Positions 1 through 8,098 of a stretch of DNA of 64,000 nucleotides are shown here, piece after piece (the stretch's first letter is position 1; every line of letters begins with the position of its first letter). The stretch covers positions 248,001 through 312,000 of the forward strand of contig CAKRZO010000002.1 in NCBI GenBank assembly GCA_934433135.1, in the 5' to 3' direction. This DNA is from an uncultured Acetatifactor sp. Lineage in GTDB: Bacteria; Bacillota; Clostridia; Lachnospirales; Lachnospiraceae. The notes beneath the pieces are model-generated. The model was not told the DNA's origin. It saw nothing but the letters and a program-made list of their open reading frames with translations, and made no database searches. The translations under genes were made by a program, and so were the position numbers.

Positions 1-102
1 GCCGTCCCGCTCACAGGGCAAAAGCCCCTCATCCGTATAAAAACGCAGAGTATGCTCCGTCACATTGAACATCTTTGCCATTTGCTTTATTGTATAGTAC
101 AT
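1..102 (-). CDS. MerR-family transcriptional regulator, N-terminal part only
   Basis: The minus strand encodes 34 residues beginning MYYTIKQMAKMFNVTEHTLR and continuing to FYTDEGLLP before the window edge. This is the first winged-helix DNA-binding half of a MerR protein, including the typical LRFYxxEGLL turn. The ATG at 102 has a GGAGGA ribosome site just upstream (about 108-113 on this strand). The effector domain lies outside the window, so the inducer cannot be guessed. It is divergent from the surface protein gene at 339. Confidence 0.8.
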   Translation of the reverse strand, partial: MYYTIKQMAKMFNVTEHTLRFYTDEGLLPCERDG

Positions 103-111
103 TGTGTCCTC

Positions 112-162
112 CGAAAAATTTCAAAAATTTAAAGGTTCGAAAATTTCAAAAATTCAAAAGTT
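112..162. repeat. AT-rich tandem duplication upstream of the MerR gene
   Basis: Two imperfect copies of a roughly 24-base unit lie back to back; both contain CGAAAA(A)TTTCAAAAATT followed by AAAGGTT or AAAAGTT. The duplication starts directly upstream of the MerR ribosome site. It could be part of the MerR operator, but the function is inferred from position only. Confidence 0.4.
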
Positions 163-285
163 ATGTGAAAAGGTAACTTCCATGTTTTTTGTGTTTGCTG
201 CAGGATACGGTTTTGAGGGGTGTCCTATGACGGAAGAAACATGGAGGTGTAAGGTATTTCTTAATAATTCCTAAGAATTCATGAG

Positions 286-314
286 TTGCTATTTTCCCGG
301 GGAAATGGTAAAAT
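286..314 (+). promoter_or_regulatory. Sigma-A type promoter of the surface protein gene
   Basis: TTGCTA at 286-291 and TAAAAT at 309-314 are separated by 17 bases and precede the strong AGAAGGAGGG ribosome site of the gene starting at 339. Confidence 0.45.
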
Positions 315-338
315 GAGGGCAGAAGGAGGGTAACACTT

Positions 339-3300
339 ATGAACGGAAAATTCAGGAAATCAATTGCGTTGTTAACCGGCATTTGTCTTTCTTTGGGAAT
401 GCTGCCGGGAAGGGTAAGTGCGTCAGCCGTAATTCCGGAAAAGGAAAGTATACGAAGCATCAATCTGGGTACGGATATCCTCACGGCTCCGTCGAAAACG
501 TCGGCAAGCTGGTCGGGAAGCAGGGTTTATCTGGGTGGACTTTCGGATAAAAGCGGTTCGGTTCCCATTGTATGGAGGGTTTTGGATCCGGGAAGCAAGG
601 GGAACGAGACCATTCTGCTGCAGGCAGATGAGATGATAAAGGCTGTAGACTTTGCCGGAACCGACTCTGGTGATACCGGCGAGGTACAGTGGAGCGGCAG
701 TGCCGTGCAAGATTACTTAAATCGGAGCGGAAAGAGCGGATTTTTGTATGGATTTGATTCGCAGGAGCTGGATGCAGTAAAGAAAAGCAACACAGCGGAA
801 CAGAAGGATCTTGCGGCGGGAGAATGGACATTTACCAATCCGGCTTCTTCCGGCGATAAAGTCTTTTTGCTGAGTGCCGCTGAAGTTATGAAAGCGGAAT
901 ATGGGTATGGCAGGGACAGTGCCCGCAAGATGTCTTCTCTTACGGTTTCAGACGGCAATGGAGGAACACAGACCGTTTCGGACTGGTGGCTTCGGTCTTC
1001 CGTAAAAGACGGAGAGGATCAGATTGCAGTTGTGGATAAGCAGGGGAGCCTTGTGGCAAAGGATGCTTATGAGCAGAAAGCTGACGGGGGCTTTGAAGCT
1101 GCAAAAGCAGGACTGGTGCCGGCATTGTATCTGGATGCATCAAGGGTTCTGTTTTTAACGTCTTCCGATCAGAAAAAAGCGGATAAAATCCTGCCGGTAA
1201 CGTCAGGGCAGGACAGTGTCTGGAAGATGACACTCTTAAGCGGTACGGATACGGTGAATAATTCCCTGAAAGCAGCGCTTACGGAAAATGATGGAAGTTC
1301 CCTTTATGAACAGGGAGCAACTGTAAAAATTAAGCATAACTATGCTAAGAGCAGGCTTGCGGCGGCAACCCAGGTATCGGCTCTGATTCTGAATGAAGCA
1401 GGGGAACCGGTTTATTACGGAAAGCTGAATGCAGATACGAAAGCAACGGTGTCTTCTTTTGCGATTCCCGAGGATATGAAGGCCGGAATGTATCAGCTTT
1501 ACATTTTTGCCGAGGAAATTCATGGAACGAAAGAAACAGACTATGCCTGTGCTCTGGGCAATGCGATTTCCATAGAGGTGGATACGAAAAGAACTCCTCA
1601 GGTGGCACAGAAGCCTGTGGCAGGCGAGATTACTTACGGTCAGTCGCTGGCGGATTCCGTGATTACGGGAGGCAAGGTGCAGAATAACGGTGCAGAGGTA
1701 GCGGGAACTTTCCGGTGGAAGGATTCTTCTATTGTACCGTCTGTATCAGACAGCGAACAGACACAGTATGAAGCGGAATTTGTTCCCGCGAAAGAGGATA
1801 CTTATTACAAAGTCAGCCTTACCCTGACTTTGAAAGTAAAGAAAGCAGCAGTGCCGACCACTCCGGCAAAAGAAATATCGGTTCCTTTTGAGACCGCTTA
1901 CGTAAAGCAGGTAACGCTTCCCGAAGGTTGGAAATGGCAGGCAGAATATGCTGAACAGGAACTGACTCCCGGCGGAGCAAACCAGGTGAAGGCTGCTTAT
2001 AAAGACACTGCCAATTATGATAATTCCATTGTGGATGTAGTGATAAAGCGTGCAGCCTGTGTGCATCAGGGAGGAACTGCTACCTGTATCAGTCCGGCGA
2101 TTTGTGATATCTGCGGCCAGCCTTATGGCGAAATCGACCCGAATCATCACGGGGAGACAGTTTTACAGGGCGTAAAGTATTCTACCTGTACCGAGTTGGG
2201 ATACACCGGTGATCTGGTATGTAAAGACTGCGGAAAGGTGCTGGAAAAAGGAAAAGATTATCCTATGACGGCACACCAGTTTAGGGAAGAAATTACCAGG
2301 CAACCTACCGAATGGGCAGAAGGGGAAAGAACTTTCACCTGCCAGGTCTGCGGATATCAGTACAAAGAAGCGATCGGCAAGCACAACCACTATTATTACC
2401 GGGTTACGACTTTAAAGTGGGCGGACTGCACGAACAAGGGAGAGATTGAGCATTATTGTGAGTGCGGAGATTCTTATATTGAGGAAGTACCGGCACTGGG
2501 ACATGATTACAAAGCGGTAATCACAAAAAAAGCAACGACAGAGGCGGAAGGAATCAAGACCTACACCTGCAGCCGATGCGGTCACTCCTATACAGAAAAA
2601 ATCGCCAAACTTTCCGGCGGAAGCACGGAATCCGGAGATAAGGTTTCCGATAATACCGGAGACAGGAAGCCTTATGTAAAGGGAAATAAGGGAATCAGCG
2701 GCTGGAATGACATTAACCGCCATATCTTAAAGGCTGCAGACGGAGCAATAATTCAGATTAACATGAACGGTTCCTTCATTGTTCCGACCAAAACCCTGGA
2801 GACGATTCAGGGAAAGAAGAGGACACTGATCCTGGATATGGGAGATGACATTCAATGGAGTATCTCCGGCGAAGAACTGGCGGGAGAGAAACTGGCGGAT
2901 AAGAATCTGAAAGTAACCAGGAACAGTGGGGCGATTCCGGAGAACCTGATTTCCCAGGCAGCATCCGGGAATAAGACCGTAAAGCTTTCCTTGGCGGAAG
3001 AAAAGAGTTTCGGAACGGGAATGCGTCTGGAAATCAAGTTAAGTGAAGGAACGGCGGGGCAGTATGCGAATCTGTTTGCTTATCAGAAGGACAGCGGTAC
3101 GCTTAATTACGTAGACAGCAGTCAGCTGAGTGCAGAAAAACTGGCAGGATTTCCCATTGAAAATACCGGCGAGTACCTGATTGTGATCAGTGACAGCGTA
3201 ATGGACGGAAGTTCACCGGCAGAACCTACGGAACCTTCCAAGGAGCCGGAGCCCACACAGTCCTCTTCGGAGCCTTCTTCCGGAGAAGTGATTCCTGCGG

Positions 3301-3497
3301 ATAACGACAAGGTGAAAGAATTGTCTTCGATCTCACCGTTAGTCATTGTTATGGTCGGTCTGATCATTATCGGCTGCGGACTCCTGATTCTGGTTCTGGT
3401 ACGGAACCGGAAAAAGAGCGGATACGGGTATGAATACGTGGACGATGAACAGGACGGCACAGACGACACATCGTATGGAGACGATGATAATCGGTAG
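339..3497 (+). CDS. Large membrane-anchored surface protein with DUF6273-like domain and Cys/His ribbons
   Basis: The 1052-residue product has a signal peptide (Lys/Arg start, hydrophobic stretch, VSA cleavage region near residue 29). Residues about 55-270 resemble DUF6273, with PIVWRVLDPG, LNRSGFL-like and DWWLRSS motifs. Residues about 570-770 carry repeated CxxC pairs with nearby histidines (for example CDICGQ, CKDCGK, CQVCGY, CSRCGH), a module common in clostridial cell-surface proteins. A Pro/Glu/Ser-rich stalk precedes one membrane helix (about 997-1020) and a short acidic cytoplasmic tail, so most of the protein is extracellular. The start has an AGAAGGAGGG ribosome site. Ligand and role are unknown; adhesion or metal binding is speculation. 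It is followed by a terminator and a convergent AraC gene. Confidence 0.8.
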   Translation: MNGKFRKSIALLTGICLSLGMLPGRVSASAVIPEKESIRSINLGTDILTAPSKTSASWSGSRVYLGGLSDKSGSVPIVWRVLDPGSKGNETILLQADEMIKAVDFAGTDSGDTGEVQWSGSAVQDYLNRSGKSGFLYGFDSQELDAVKKSNTAEQKDLAAGEWTFTNPASSGDKVFLLSAAEVMKAEYGYGRDSARKMSSLTVSDGNGGTQTVSDWWLRSSVKDGEDQIAVVDKQGSLVAKDAYEQKADGGFEAAKAGLVPALYLDASRVLFLTSSDQKKADKILPVTSGQDSVWKMTLLSGTDTVNNSLKAALTENDGSSLYEQGATVKIKHNYAKSRLAAATQVSALILNEAGEPVYYGKLNADTKATVSSFAIPEDMKAGMYQLYIFAEEIHGTKETDYACALGNAISIEVDTKRTPQVAQKPVAGEITYGQSLADSVITGGKVQNNGAEVAGTFRWKDSSIVPSVSDSEQTQYEAEFVPAKEDTYYKVSLTLTLKVKKAAVPTTPAKEISVPFETAYVKQVTLPEGWKWQAEYAEQELTPGGANQVKAAYKDTANYDNSIVDVVIKRAACVHQGGTATCISPAICDICGQPYGEIDPNHHGETVLQGVKYSTCTELGYTGDLVCKDCGKVLEKGKDYPMTAHQFREEITRQPTEWAEGERTFTCQVCGYQYKEAIGKHNHYYYRVTTLKWADCTNKGEIEHYCECGDSYIEEVPALGHDYKAVITKKATTEAEGIKTYTCSRCGHSYTEKIAKLSGGSTESGDKVSDNTGDRKPYVKGNKGISGWNDINRHILKAADGAIIQINMNGSFIVPTKTLETIQGKKRTLILDMGDDIQWSISGEELAGEKLADKNLKVTRNSGAIPENLISQAASGNKTVKLSLAEEKSFGTGMRLEIKLSEGTAGQYANLFAYQKDSGTLNYVDSSQLSAEKLAGFPIENTGEYLIVISDSVMDGSSPAEPTEPSKEPEPTQSSSEPSSGEVIPADNDKVKELSSISPLVIVMVGLIIIGCGLLILVLVRNRKKSGYGYEYVDDEQDGTDDTSYGDDDNR

Positions 3498-3558
3498 GGT
3501 CGTACAGCCGAAGCAGAAAAGACAGAAGATACAAGACGTAAGATAAAATAGAAAAAGT

Positions 3559-3596
3559 CCCGGACAGGAAATAGTCAGTGTCCGGGTCTTTTTTTT
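3559..3596. terminator. Bidirectional terminator between surface protein and AraC gene
   Basis: An 8-bp stem (CCCGGACA at 3559-3566 with TGTCCGGG at 3579-3586) is followed by a run of T. An A-run on the left side makes it usable from the convergent AraC gene as well. Confidence 0.85.
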
Positions 3597-4476
3597 ACGA
3601 TATACTGAGACCGGAATATTTCTTGGGAGAGACTCCAACGGCTTTGGTAAAGGATTTGAAAAAGCTGCTGTAATCGGTAAAGCCGCTGCGTTCAAAGGCT
3701 TCGGCAACGCTGGCACCTTCACTTAAGTGTGCTTTGGCAATGCTGATGCGCCTGGCGGTCACATATTTGTTAATTGTGGTTCCGGTAGCTGCTTTGAAAA
3801 TTTTGCAGATATAGGATTCGCTGAGGTAAAAATGGGCGGCAAGCTGCTCTAAGGTAACAGGTTGGGAAATGTTGGCATTCAGATAGACCAGAATGTCATC
3901 CACCTGATGATTGTATTTAAACCTGTGGGCAGCTGCCGGCGCCTCCTGCGCCTGGGAAAGAGCAGCCCGGTTGGAAAGCACCTCGGTATTGATCATGACA
4001 AGAAGCTCCAGAAAGGCGGCCTCTTCAATAATATCATGGGCATATCCTGCAGCGGAAGTAATCTTGCCGATATAGTACATGAAACGTTTCTGCTGTTCCT
4101 TGTTTAATGACAGCTTATGGGAAAAGCCTGCAGAACGATCGGAAAAGCAGTAATTTAAGTCAGTTTGTGGGGAAGAGAGCTTTCTGACGTAATCCGGATG
4201 GATGCTTAAAACGATCCGTTCGTGCATACAGCTGTCCACTTCTGTCAGCTTGTGGCTTTCATATTGGTTGATAATAAACAGATCCCCCGGCGCAATACTG
4301 TAAAAACAGTTGTCGATGAGGAACTGCCGTCCGCCGGAAATGGAATAATACAGTTCACAACAGTCATGGATATGCATATCCATGGCTTTTTCTTCTTTAT
4401 ACAAATGAGCTACCGTAAAGGTTTTGTTTTTCAGACAGTCCGCTACTGCCTGCTTGCAGGAAGTTAATTCTTCCAT
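3595..4476 (-). CDS. AraC-family regulator, probable regulator of the kdu operon
   Basis: The 293-residue product has an N-terminal cupin-like sensor domain (MHIHDCCELYY, then GGRQFLID and APGDLFIIN) and a C-terminal pair of helix-turn-helix motifs (LEQLAAHFYLSESYICKIFK and the FTDYSSFFKSF signature). The ATG at 4476 has an AAGGAGG site 11 bases upstream. The gene is transcribed away from kduI across a 260-base intergenic region, the usual position of a pathway-specific AraC activator. The inducer would plausibly be a uronate intermediate; this is inference from position. Confidence 0.9.
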   Translation of the reverse strand: MEELTSCKQAVADCLKNKTFTVAHLYKEEKAMDMHIHDCCELYYSISGGRQFLIDNCFYSIAPGDLFIINQYESHKLTEVDSCMHERIVLSIHPDYVRKLSSPQTDLNYCFSDRSAGFSHKLSLNKEQQKRFMYYIGKITSAAGYAHDIIEEAAFLELLVMINTEVLSNRAALSQAQEAPAAAHRFKYNHQVDDILVYLNANISQPVTLEQLAAHFYLSESYICKIFKAATGTTINKYVTARRISIAKAHLSEGASVAEAFERSGFTDYSSFFKSFTKAVGVSPKKYSGLSIS

Positions 4477-4673
4477 GGCCCGGGTGCCTCCTTCTTATCG
4501 ATTGGTCTGCTTTTTTTATTATACTAAAAAAACATTTATGCCGCAAGCCAAAAGTGTTCAGTATTTGCAAAGTTTTAAGCTATATTTGAATAGACTTTGT
4601 TAATTTAATAAATTATAATGAGAGCATATAAAATAACAACAAAATAAAAGTGGAAATGTACGCATAGATGTGT

Positions 4674-4696
4674 TATAATCTATGTAAGCGCTTTCA
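4674..4696 (+). promoter_or_regulatory. kdu operon -10 region with overlapping cre (CcpA) site
   Basis: An extended -10, TGTTATAAT, ends at 4679 (hexamer 4674-4679); no strong -35 is present, which suggests activator dependence. Four bases later 4683-4696 reads TGTAAGCGCTTTCA, an exact match to the catabolite-responsive element consensus TGTAANCGNTNNCA. A cre at the transcription start normally gives CcpA repression by blocking polymerase, so the operon is probably shut off by preferred sugars. A LacI-family operator of similar palindromic shape is the main alternative. Confidence 0.7.
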
Positions 4697-4740
4697 CAAA
4701 AAGTAACGGCAAATTATTTTTGCAGAAAGAGAGGCACAAA

Positions 4741-5601
4741 GTGGAACTGAGAACAGCAGTATCTCCAAGAGATGTGAAGCACTATACCACGGACAGGCTC
4801 AGAGAGGAGTTCCTGATTCAGGATCTTTTCGTACCGGGGCAGATCAAACTGGTATACAGCCACATTGACAGAATTATCACAGGAGCGGCAGTACCGGTAG
4901 AGCCGATTGCCCTGACAGCCGGAGCAGAGCTTCGGGCTGAGTATTTTTGCCAGAGAAGGGAACTTGGCGTGATCAATATCGGTAAAGCGGGAACGATTAC
5001 CATTGACGGCCGGGTTTACCATGTAGGTTACAAGGAAGCGATGTATATCGGAATGGGATCCAAAGAGATTGTTTTTGCAAGCGATGATCCGGATTCGCCC
5101 GCAAAGTTTTATCTGAATTCCGCACCGGCGCACAGAACCTGTCCTACCGTGCTGATTAAGCCGGAAGGAGAGCCGGAAGAAGGCGTTGTCATTGTGAAAC
5201 CGGAAAATAAGGTTGAACTGGGATGCCTTGAGGATGCCAACCACAGAGTGATCTGTAAGTATATCCTTCCCGGACAGGTGGAAAGCTGTCAGCTGGAAAT
5301 GGGTATGACGAAGCTGGAACCCGGAAGCGTATGGAATACCATGCCGTGCCATACCCACGACAGGCGTATGGAAGTATACCTTTATTTTGAGATGCCGGAA
5401 GATGCCTTTGTTATGCATTATATGGGAGAACCTCAGGAGACCAGACATATCGTGATGCGTAATGAAGAAGCGGTTATTTCGCCTAGCTGGTCCATTCATT
5501 CCGGATGCGGATCCAGAGCTTATACCTTTATCTGGGGAATGGTGGGAGAGAACCAGGACTTTGATGATATGGACGGCGTGGATAATAAGGATTTACGGTA
5601 A
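4741..5601 (+). CDS. kduI: 5-dehydro-4-deoxy-D-glucuronate isomerase (KduI)
   Basis: KduI converts 4-deoxy-L-threo-5-hexosulose uronate, formed spontaneously from unsaturated uronic acids, to 3-deoxy-D-glycero-2,5-hexodiulosonate in the cytosol. The 286-residue product is close to the 278 of E. coli KduI. The zinc site is visible as CHTHDRRMEVY (two His and a Glu) and a later His in SIHSGCGSR. GTG at 4741 was chosen over an upstream in-frame TTG at 4720 because an AGAGAGG site lies 6 bases before the GTG and the protein then begins VELRTAVSPRDVK, matching the family. It is first in a six-gene operon. Confidence 0.95.
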   Translation: MELRTAVSPRDVKHYTTDRLREEFLIQDLFVPGQIKLVYSHIDRIITGAAVPVEPIALTAGAELRAEYFCQRRELGVINIGKAGTITIDGRVYHVGYKEAMYIGMGSKEIVFASDDPDSPAKFYLNSAPAHRTCPTVLIKPEGEPEEGVVIVKPENKVELGCLEDANHRVICKYILPGQVESCQLEMGMTKLEPGSVWNTMPCHTHDRRMEVYLYFEMPEDAFVMHYMGEPQETRHIVMRNEEAVISPSWSIHSGCGSRAYTFIWGMVGENQDFDDMDGVDNKDLR

Positions 5602-5692
5602 AGCGGATTCCGAATGTTTTAGAATTGCGGGAGCTGTTTTGCAGCGGAGCAATTCGTGATATGATATAAAATAAAAAAAGGAGACTACGAAT

Positions 5693-6499
5693 ATGGGAAA
5701 TTTTACAGAAAAGTTTTCACTGGAAGGTAAAGTAGCACTGGTAACGGGAGCTTCTTACGGAATCGGATTTGCTATTGCTACGGCATATGCCGAGGCAGGA
5801 GCTACGATTGTATTTAACGATATCAAGCAGGAACTGGTAGATAAGGGACTGGCTTCTTATGCGGAAAAAGGTATTAAGGCTCACGGTTACGTATGCGATG
5901 TAACGGATGAAGATGCCGTAAAAGAAATGGTAGAGAAGATCACGGCAGAAGTAGGACCGATTGACATTCTGGTAAACAATGCCGGCATTATCAAGAGAAT
6001 TCCCATGCATGAAATGTCCGCAAAGGATTTCAGACAGGTAATTGACATTGACTTAAACGGACCGTTTATCGTATCCAAGGCAGTGCTTCCTTCCATGATG
6101 GAGAGAAGAAAAGGAAAGATTATCAACATCTGTTCCATGATGTCCGAATTCGGAAGAGAGACCGTATCTGCTTATGCGGCAGCAAAGGGCGGGTTAAAGA
6201 TGTTAACCAAGAATATTGCATCGGAATATGGTGAATATAATATTCAGTGTAACGGTATCGGACCGGGTTATATTGCAACGCCTCAGACCGCTCCTCTTCG
6301 TGAGATTCAGCCCGACGGCAGCAGACATCCTTTTGATCAGTTCATTATTGCAAAGACCCCGATGGCTCGCTGGGGAGTAGCAGAAGATCTGCAGGGACCT
6401 GCAGTGTTCCTGGCATCCGAAGCTTCTGATTTTGTAAACGGTCTGATCCTGTATGTAGACGGTGGAATTTCCGCTTACATCGGTAAGCAGCCGAAATAA
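5693..6499 (+). CDS. kduD: 2-dehydro-3-deoxy-D-gluconate 5-dehydrogenase (KduD), SDR family
   Basis: KduD reduces the diketo uronate made by KduI to 2-keto-3-deoxygluconate with NAD(P)H. The 268-residue short-chain dehydrogenase shows the nucleotide loop TGASYGIG, the NNAG motif and the catalytic Ser/Tyr/Lys set (ICSMMSEFG then SAYAAAKGG). Length and context are as expected. An AAAAGGAG site precedes the ATG. It sits 91 bases after kduI and 88 bases before the RpiB-family gene. Assignment to KduD rather than another SDR rests mainly on the operon. Confidence 0.92.
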   Translation: MGNFTEKFSLEGKVALVTGASYGIGFAIATAYAEAGATIVFNDIKQELVDKGLASYAEKGIKAHGYVCDVTDEDAVKEMVEKITAEVGPIDILVNNAGIIKRIPMHEMSAKDFRQVIDIDLNGPFIVSKAVLPSMMERRKGKIINICSMMSEFGRETVSAYAAAKGGLKMLTKNIASEYGEYNIQCNGIGPGYIATPQTAPLREIQPDGSRHPFDQFIIAKTPMARWGVAEDLQGPAVFLASEASDFVNGLILYVDGGISAYIGKQPK

Positions 6500-6530
6500 A
6501 ACCGGGACAGAAGCAATTTCTCCAACGCTG

Positions 6531-6566
6531 CAGTAAGCGCTGAAAGCGTGATTTTGCGAATGGAGA
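6531..6566. repeat. Degenerate remnant of the GTAACAGTTCAGAC repeat family
   Basis: The stretch with AAGCGCTGAAAGCG and TTTTGCGAATGG resembles the inner terminal part of the full repeat at 20429-20450. No terminal inverted repeat is left. Confidence 0.4.
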
Positions 6567-6587
6567 TTCGAAAAGGAGATCAGAAAA

Positions 6588-7226
6588 ATGAAGATAGCAT
6601 TGATCAATGAAAACAGCCAGGCGGCGAAAAATGAAATGATCTGCAACGTTCTTAAGAAGGTTGTAGAGCCCATGGGACATGAAGTATTTAATTACGGTAT
6701 GCGCGGAGCGGAAGATCCTGCTTCCCTTACCTATGTACAGAACGGAATTCTGGCAGCTGTTCTTTTGAATTCAGGAGCAGCGGATTATGTGATTACCGGC
6801 TGCGGCACGGGAGAAGGGGCAATGTTAGCCTGCAACTCCTTCCCGAAGGTGCTTTGCGGACACATTGAATCCCCGCTGGATGCCTATCTGTTCTCTCAGG
6901 TAAATGACGGGAACTGTGTAGCCCTCCCTTTTGCGGAAAACTTCGGCTGGGGCGGTGAACTGAATCTGGAATATACTTTTGAAAAACTGTTCTGTGCACC
7001 GGGTGGCGGCGGATATCCGCCGGAAAGAGTCGTACCGGAACAGCGTAATAAGAAAATCCTGGATCAGGTGAAAGAAGTAACCCATACGGACATGGTTACG
7101 ATTTTGAAGAATCTGGACAGAGAGCTGGTAAAGGGTGCTTTGTCCGGTGAGGGCTTTAAAGAGTATTTCTTTGCAAACTGTAAATGTGATAAGATCGCAG
7201 CCTGCGTAAAGGAGATTCTGGCATAA
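6588..7226 (+). CDS. RpiB/LacAB-family isomerase, DhuI-like candidate
   Basis: The 212-residue product belongs to the RpiB/LacAB sugar isomerase family; the catalytic Cys72 lies in the family loop GCGTGEG. In streptococci an RpiB-family protein of this size (DhuI) performs the same isomerisation as KduI in hyaluronate degradation, together with an SDR (DhuD). Its place between kduD and the aldolase argues for a uronate substrate rather than ribose-5-phosphate. Since kduI is also present, it may be a second isomerase, act on a C5 epimer, or have another role. The RBS is AAAAGGAG before ATG. Its stop overlaps the next start by one base (TAATG). Confidence 0.8.
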   Translation: MKIALINENSQAAKNEMICNVLKKVVEPMGHEVFNYGMRGAEDPASLTYVQNGILAAVLLNSGAADYVITGCGTGEGAMLACNSFPKVLCGHIESPLDAYLFSQVNDGNCVALPFAENFGWGGELNLEYTFEKLFCAPGGGGYPPERVVPEQRNKKILDQVKEVTHTDMVTILKNLDRELVKGALSGEGFKEYFFANCKCDKIAACVKEILA

Positions 7227-8017
7227 TGGCAACTTTTTCCTTAAAAATCCTGGACAAGCAGGGAAATGTAAAATGTGAGGACGTTTCGGAAGAACTGGCA
7301 AGTCTGGTCTTTCGCGGCGAATACGAAGAAGGAGACCGAATTGCGGTGTCTTCTTCCGAGAAAAATATCCATGTGTGGCTTCAGCTGGACGATGCCATGG
7401 GCGCCTCCTTCGTTTATCTGAAGGAAGACGCGGTTTATACCATTCCTTTCGGTGAAAAACGGAGCAATCTGTCACCGAAAGCATTTTCCGGAGACCTGCA
7501 TTATCTGTATCTGCGTCCGGTACAGGAAGAGGAGAGCGGTCAGTACCGGAACCTGGCAGGCAATGTGTATGACCAACACGGGAAAGTAGGTATTTATCCG
7601 CATGCTTCCGCAAATGTGGAGACCAGGGGAGAAGCAGTCTTTGCTGCCAAGAATGCAATTGACGGTGTGATAGAAAATCGTTCCCATGGACTTTGGCCTT
7701 ATGCATCCTGGGGAATCAATCGACAGGATGATGCGGAGATTACGCTTGATTTCGGCAGGAAGATCGAAACCGATAAGATTATTTTGTTTACCAGAGCGGA
7801 TTTTCCGCATGATAACTGGTGGACGCAGGTAACATTCAACTTTTCCGATGGTACGGTTCTGACCGCCCGATTGGAAAAAAGCCGTTTTGCCCATGTGTTG
7901 AAATTTGACAAGAAGCAGATTTCCTGGGTAAAGCTCGGTAGCTTGGTGAAAGCGGATGACCCGTCGCCTTTTCCGGCATTGACGCAGATTGAGGTATACG
8001 GAACCGTTTTGTCATAA
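7226..8017 (+). CDS. Cytosolic protein with discoidin (F5/8 type C)-like domain, uronate operon
   Basis: The 263-residue product has no signal peptide or membrane segment. From about residue 125 it reads like a jelly-roll carbohydrate-binding domain (ASANVETRGEAVFAAKNAID, then SWGINRQDDAEITLDFGRK and IILFTRADFPHDNWW), typical of discoidin-type modules that are normally extracellular. The first 110 residues form a separate beta-rich part with no assigned function. It is translationally coupled to the isomerase gene before it. I do not recognise an enzyme activity. A role in holding a sugar-acid intermediate, or an uncharacterised enzyme on this fold, would fit the operon but is not shown by the sequence. 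Confidence 0.6.
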   Translation: MATFSLKILDKQGNVKCEDVSEELASLVFRGEYEEGDRIAVSSSEKNIHVWLQLDDAMGASFVYLKEDAVYTIPFGEKRSNLSPKAFSGDLHYLYLRPVQEEESGQYRNLAGNVYDQHGKVGIYPHASANVETRGEAVFAAKNAIDGVIENRSHGLWPYASWGINRQDDAEITLDFGRKIETDKIILFTRADFPHDNWWTQVTFNFSDGTVLTARLEKSRFAHVLKFDKKQISWVKLGSLVKADDPSPFPALTQIEVYGTVLS

Positions 8018-8025
8018 AAAACAGA

Positions 8026-8058
8026 ACCGTCCGGCAGCAGAAAATGTTGTCGGGCGGT
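8026..8058 (+). other. Intercistronic hairpin before the aldolase gene
   Basis: A 10-bp stem with two G-T pairs (8026-8035 with 8049-8058) lies between the discoidin-like gene and kdgA. There is no T-run, so mRNA processing or stability is more likely than termination. Confidence 0.4.
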
Positions 8059-8098
8059 AAAGTCGTGCAGTAGAAACTGCGCAGAAAAGAGGAGAACT

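Noticed and set aside
4720..4740. Upstream TTG start for kduI
   Set aside because: No ribosome site precedes it; GTG at 4741 has AGAGAGG at good spacing and gives the family N-terminus.
6588..7226. Ribose-5-phosphate isomerase B as the function
   Set aside because: The family is right, but the operon is entirely uronate catabolism and the DhuI precedent fits better; kept as family-level call.
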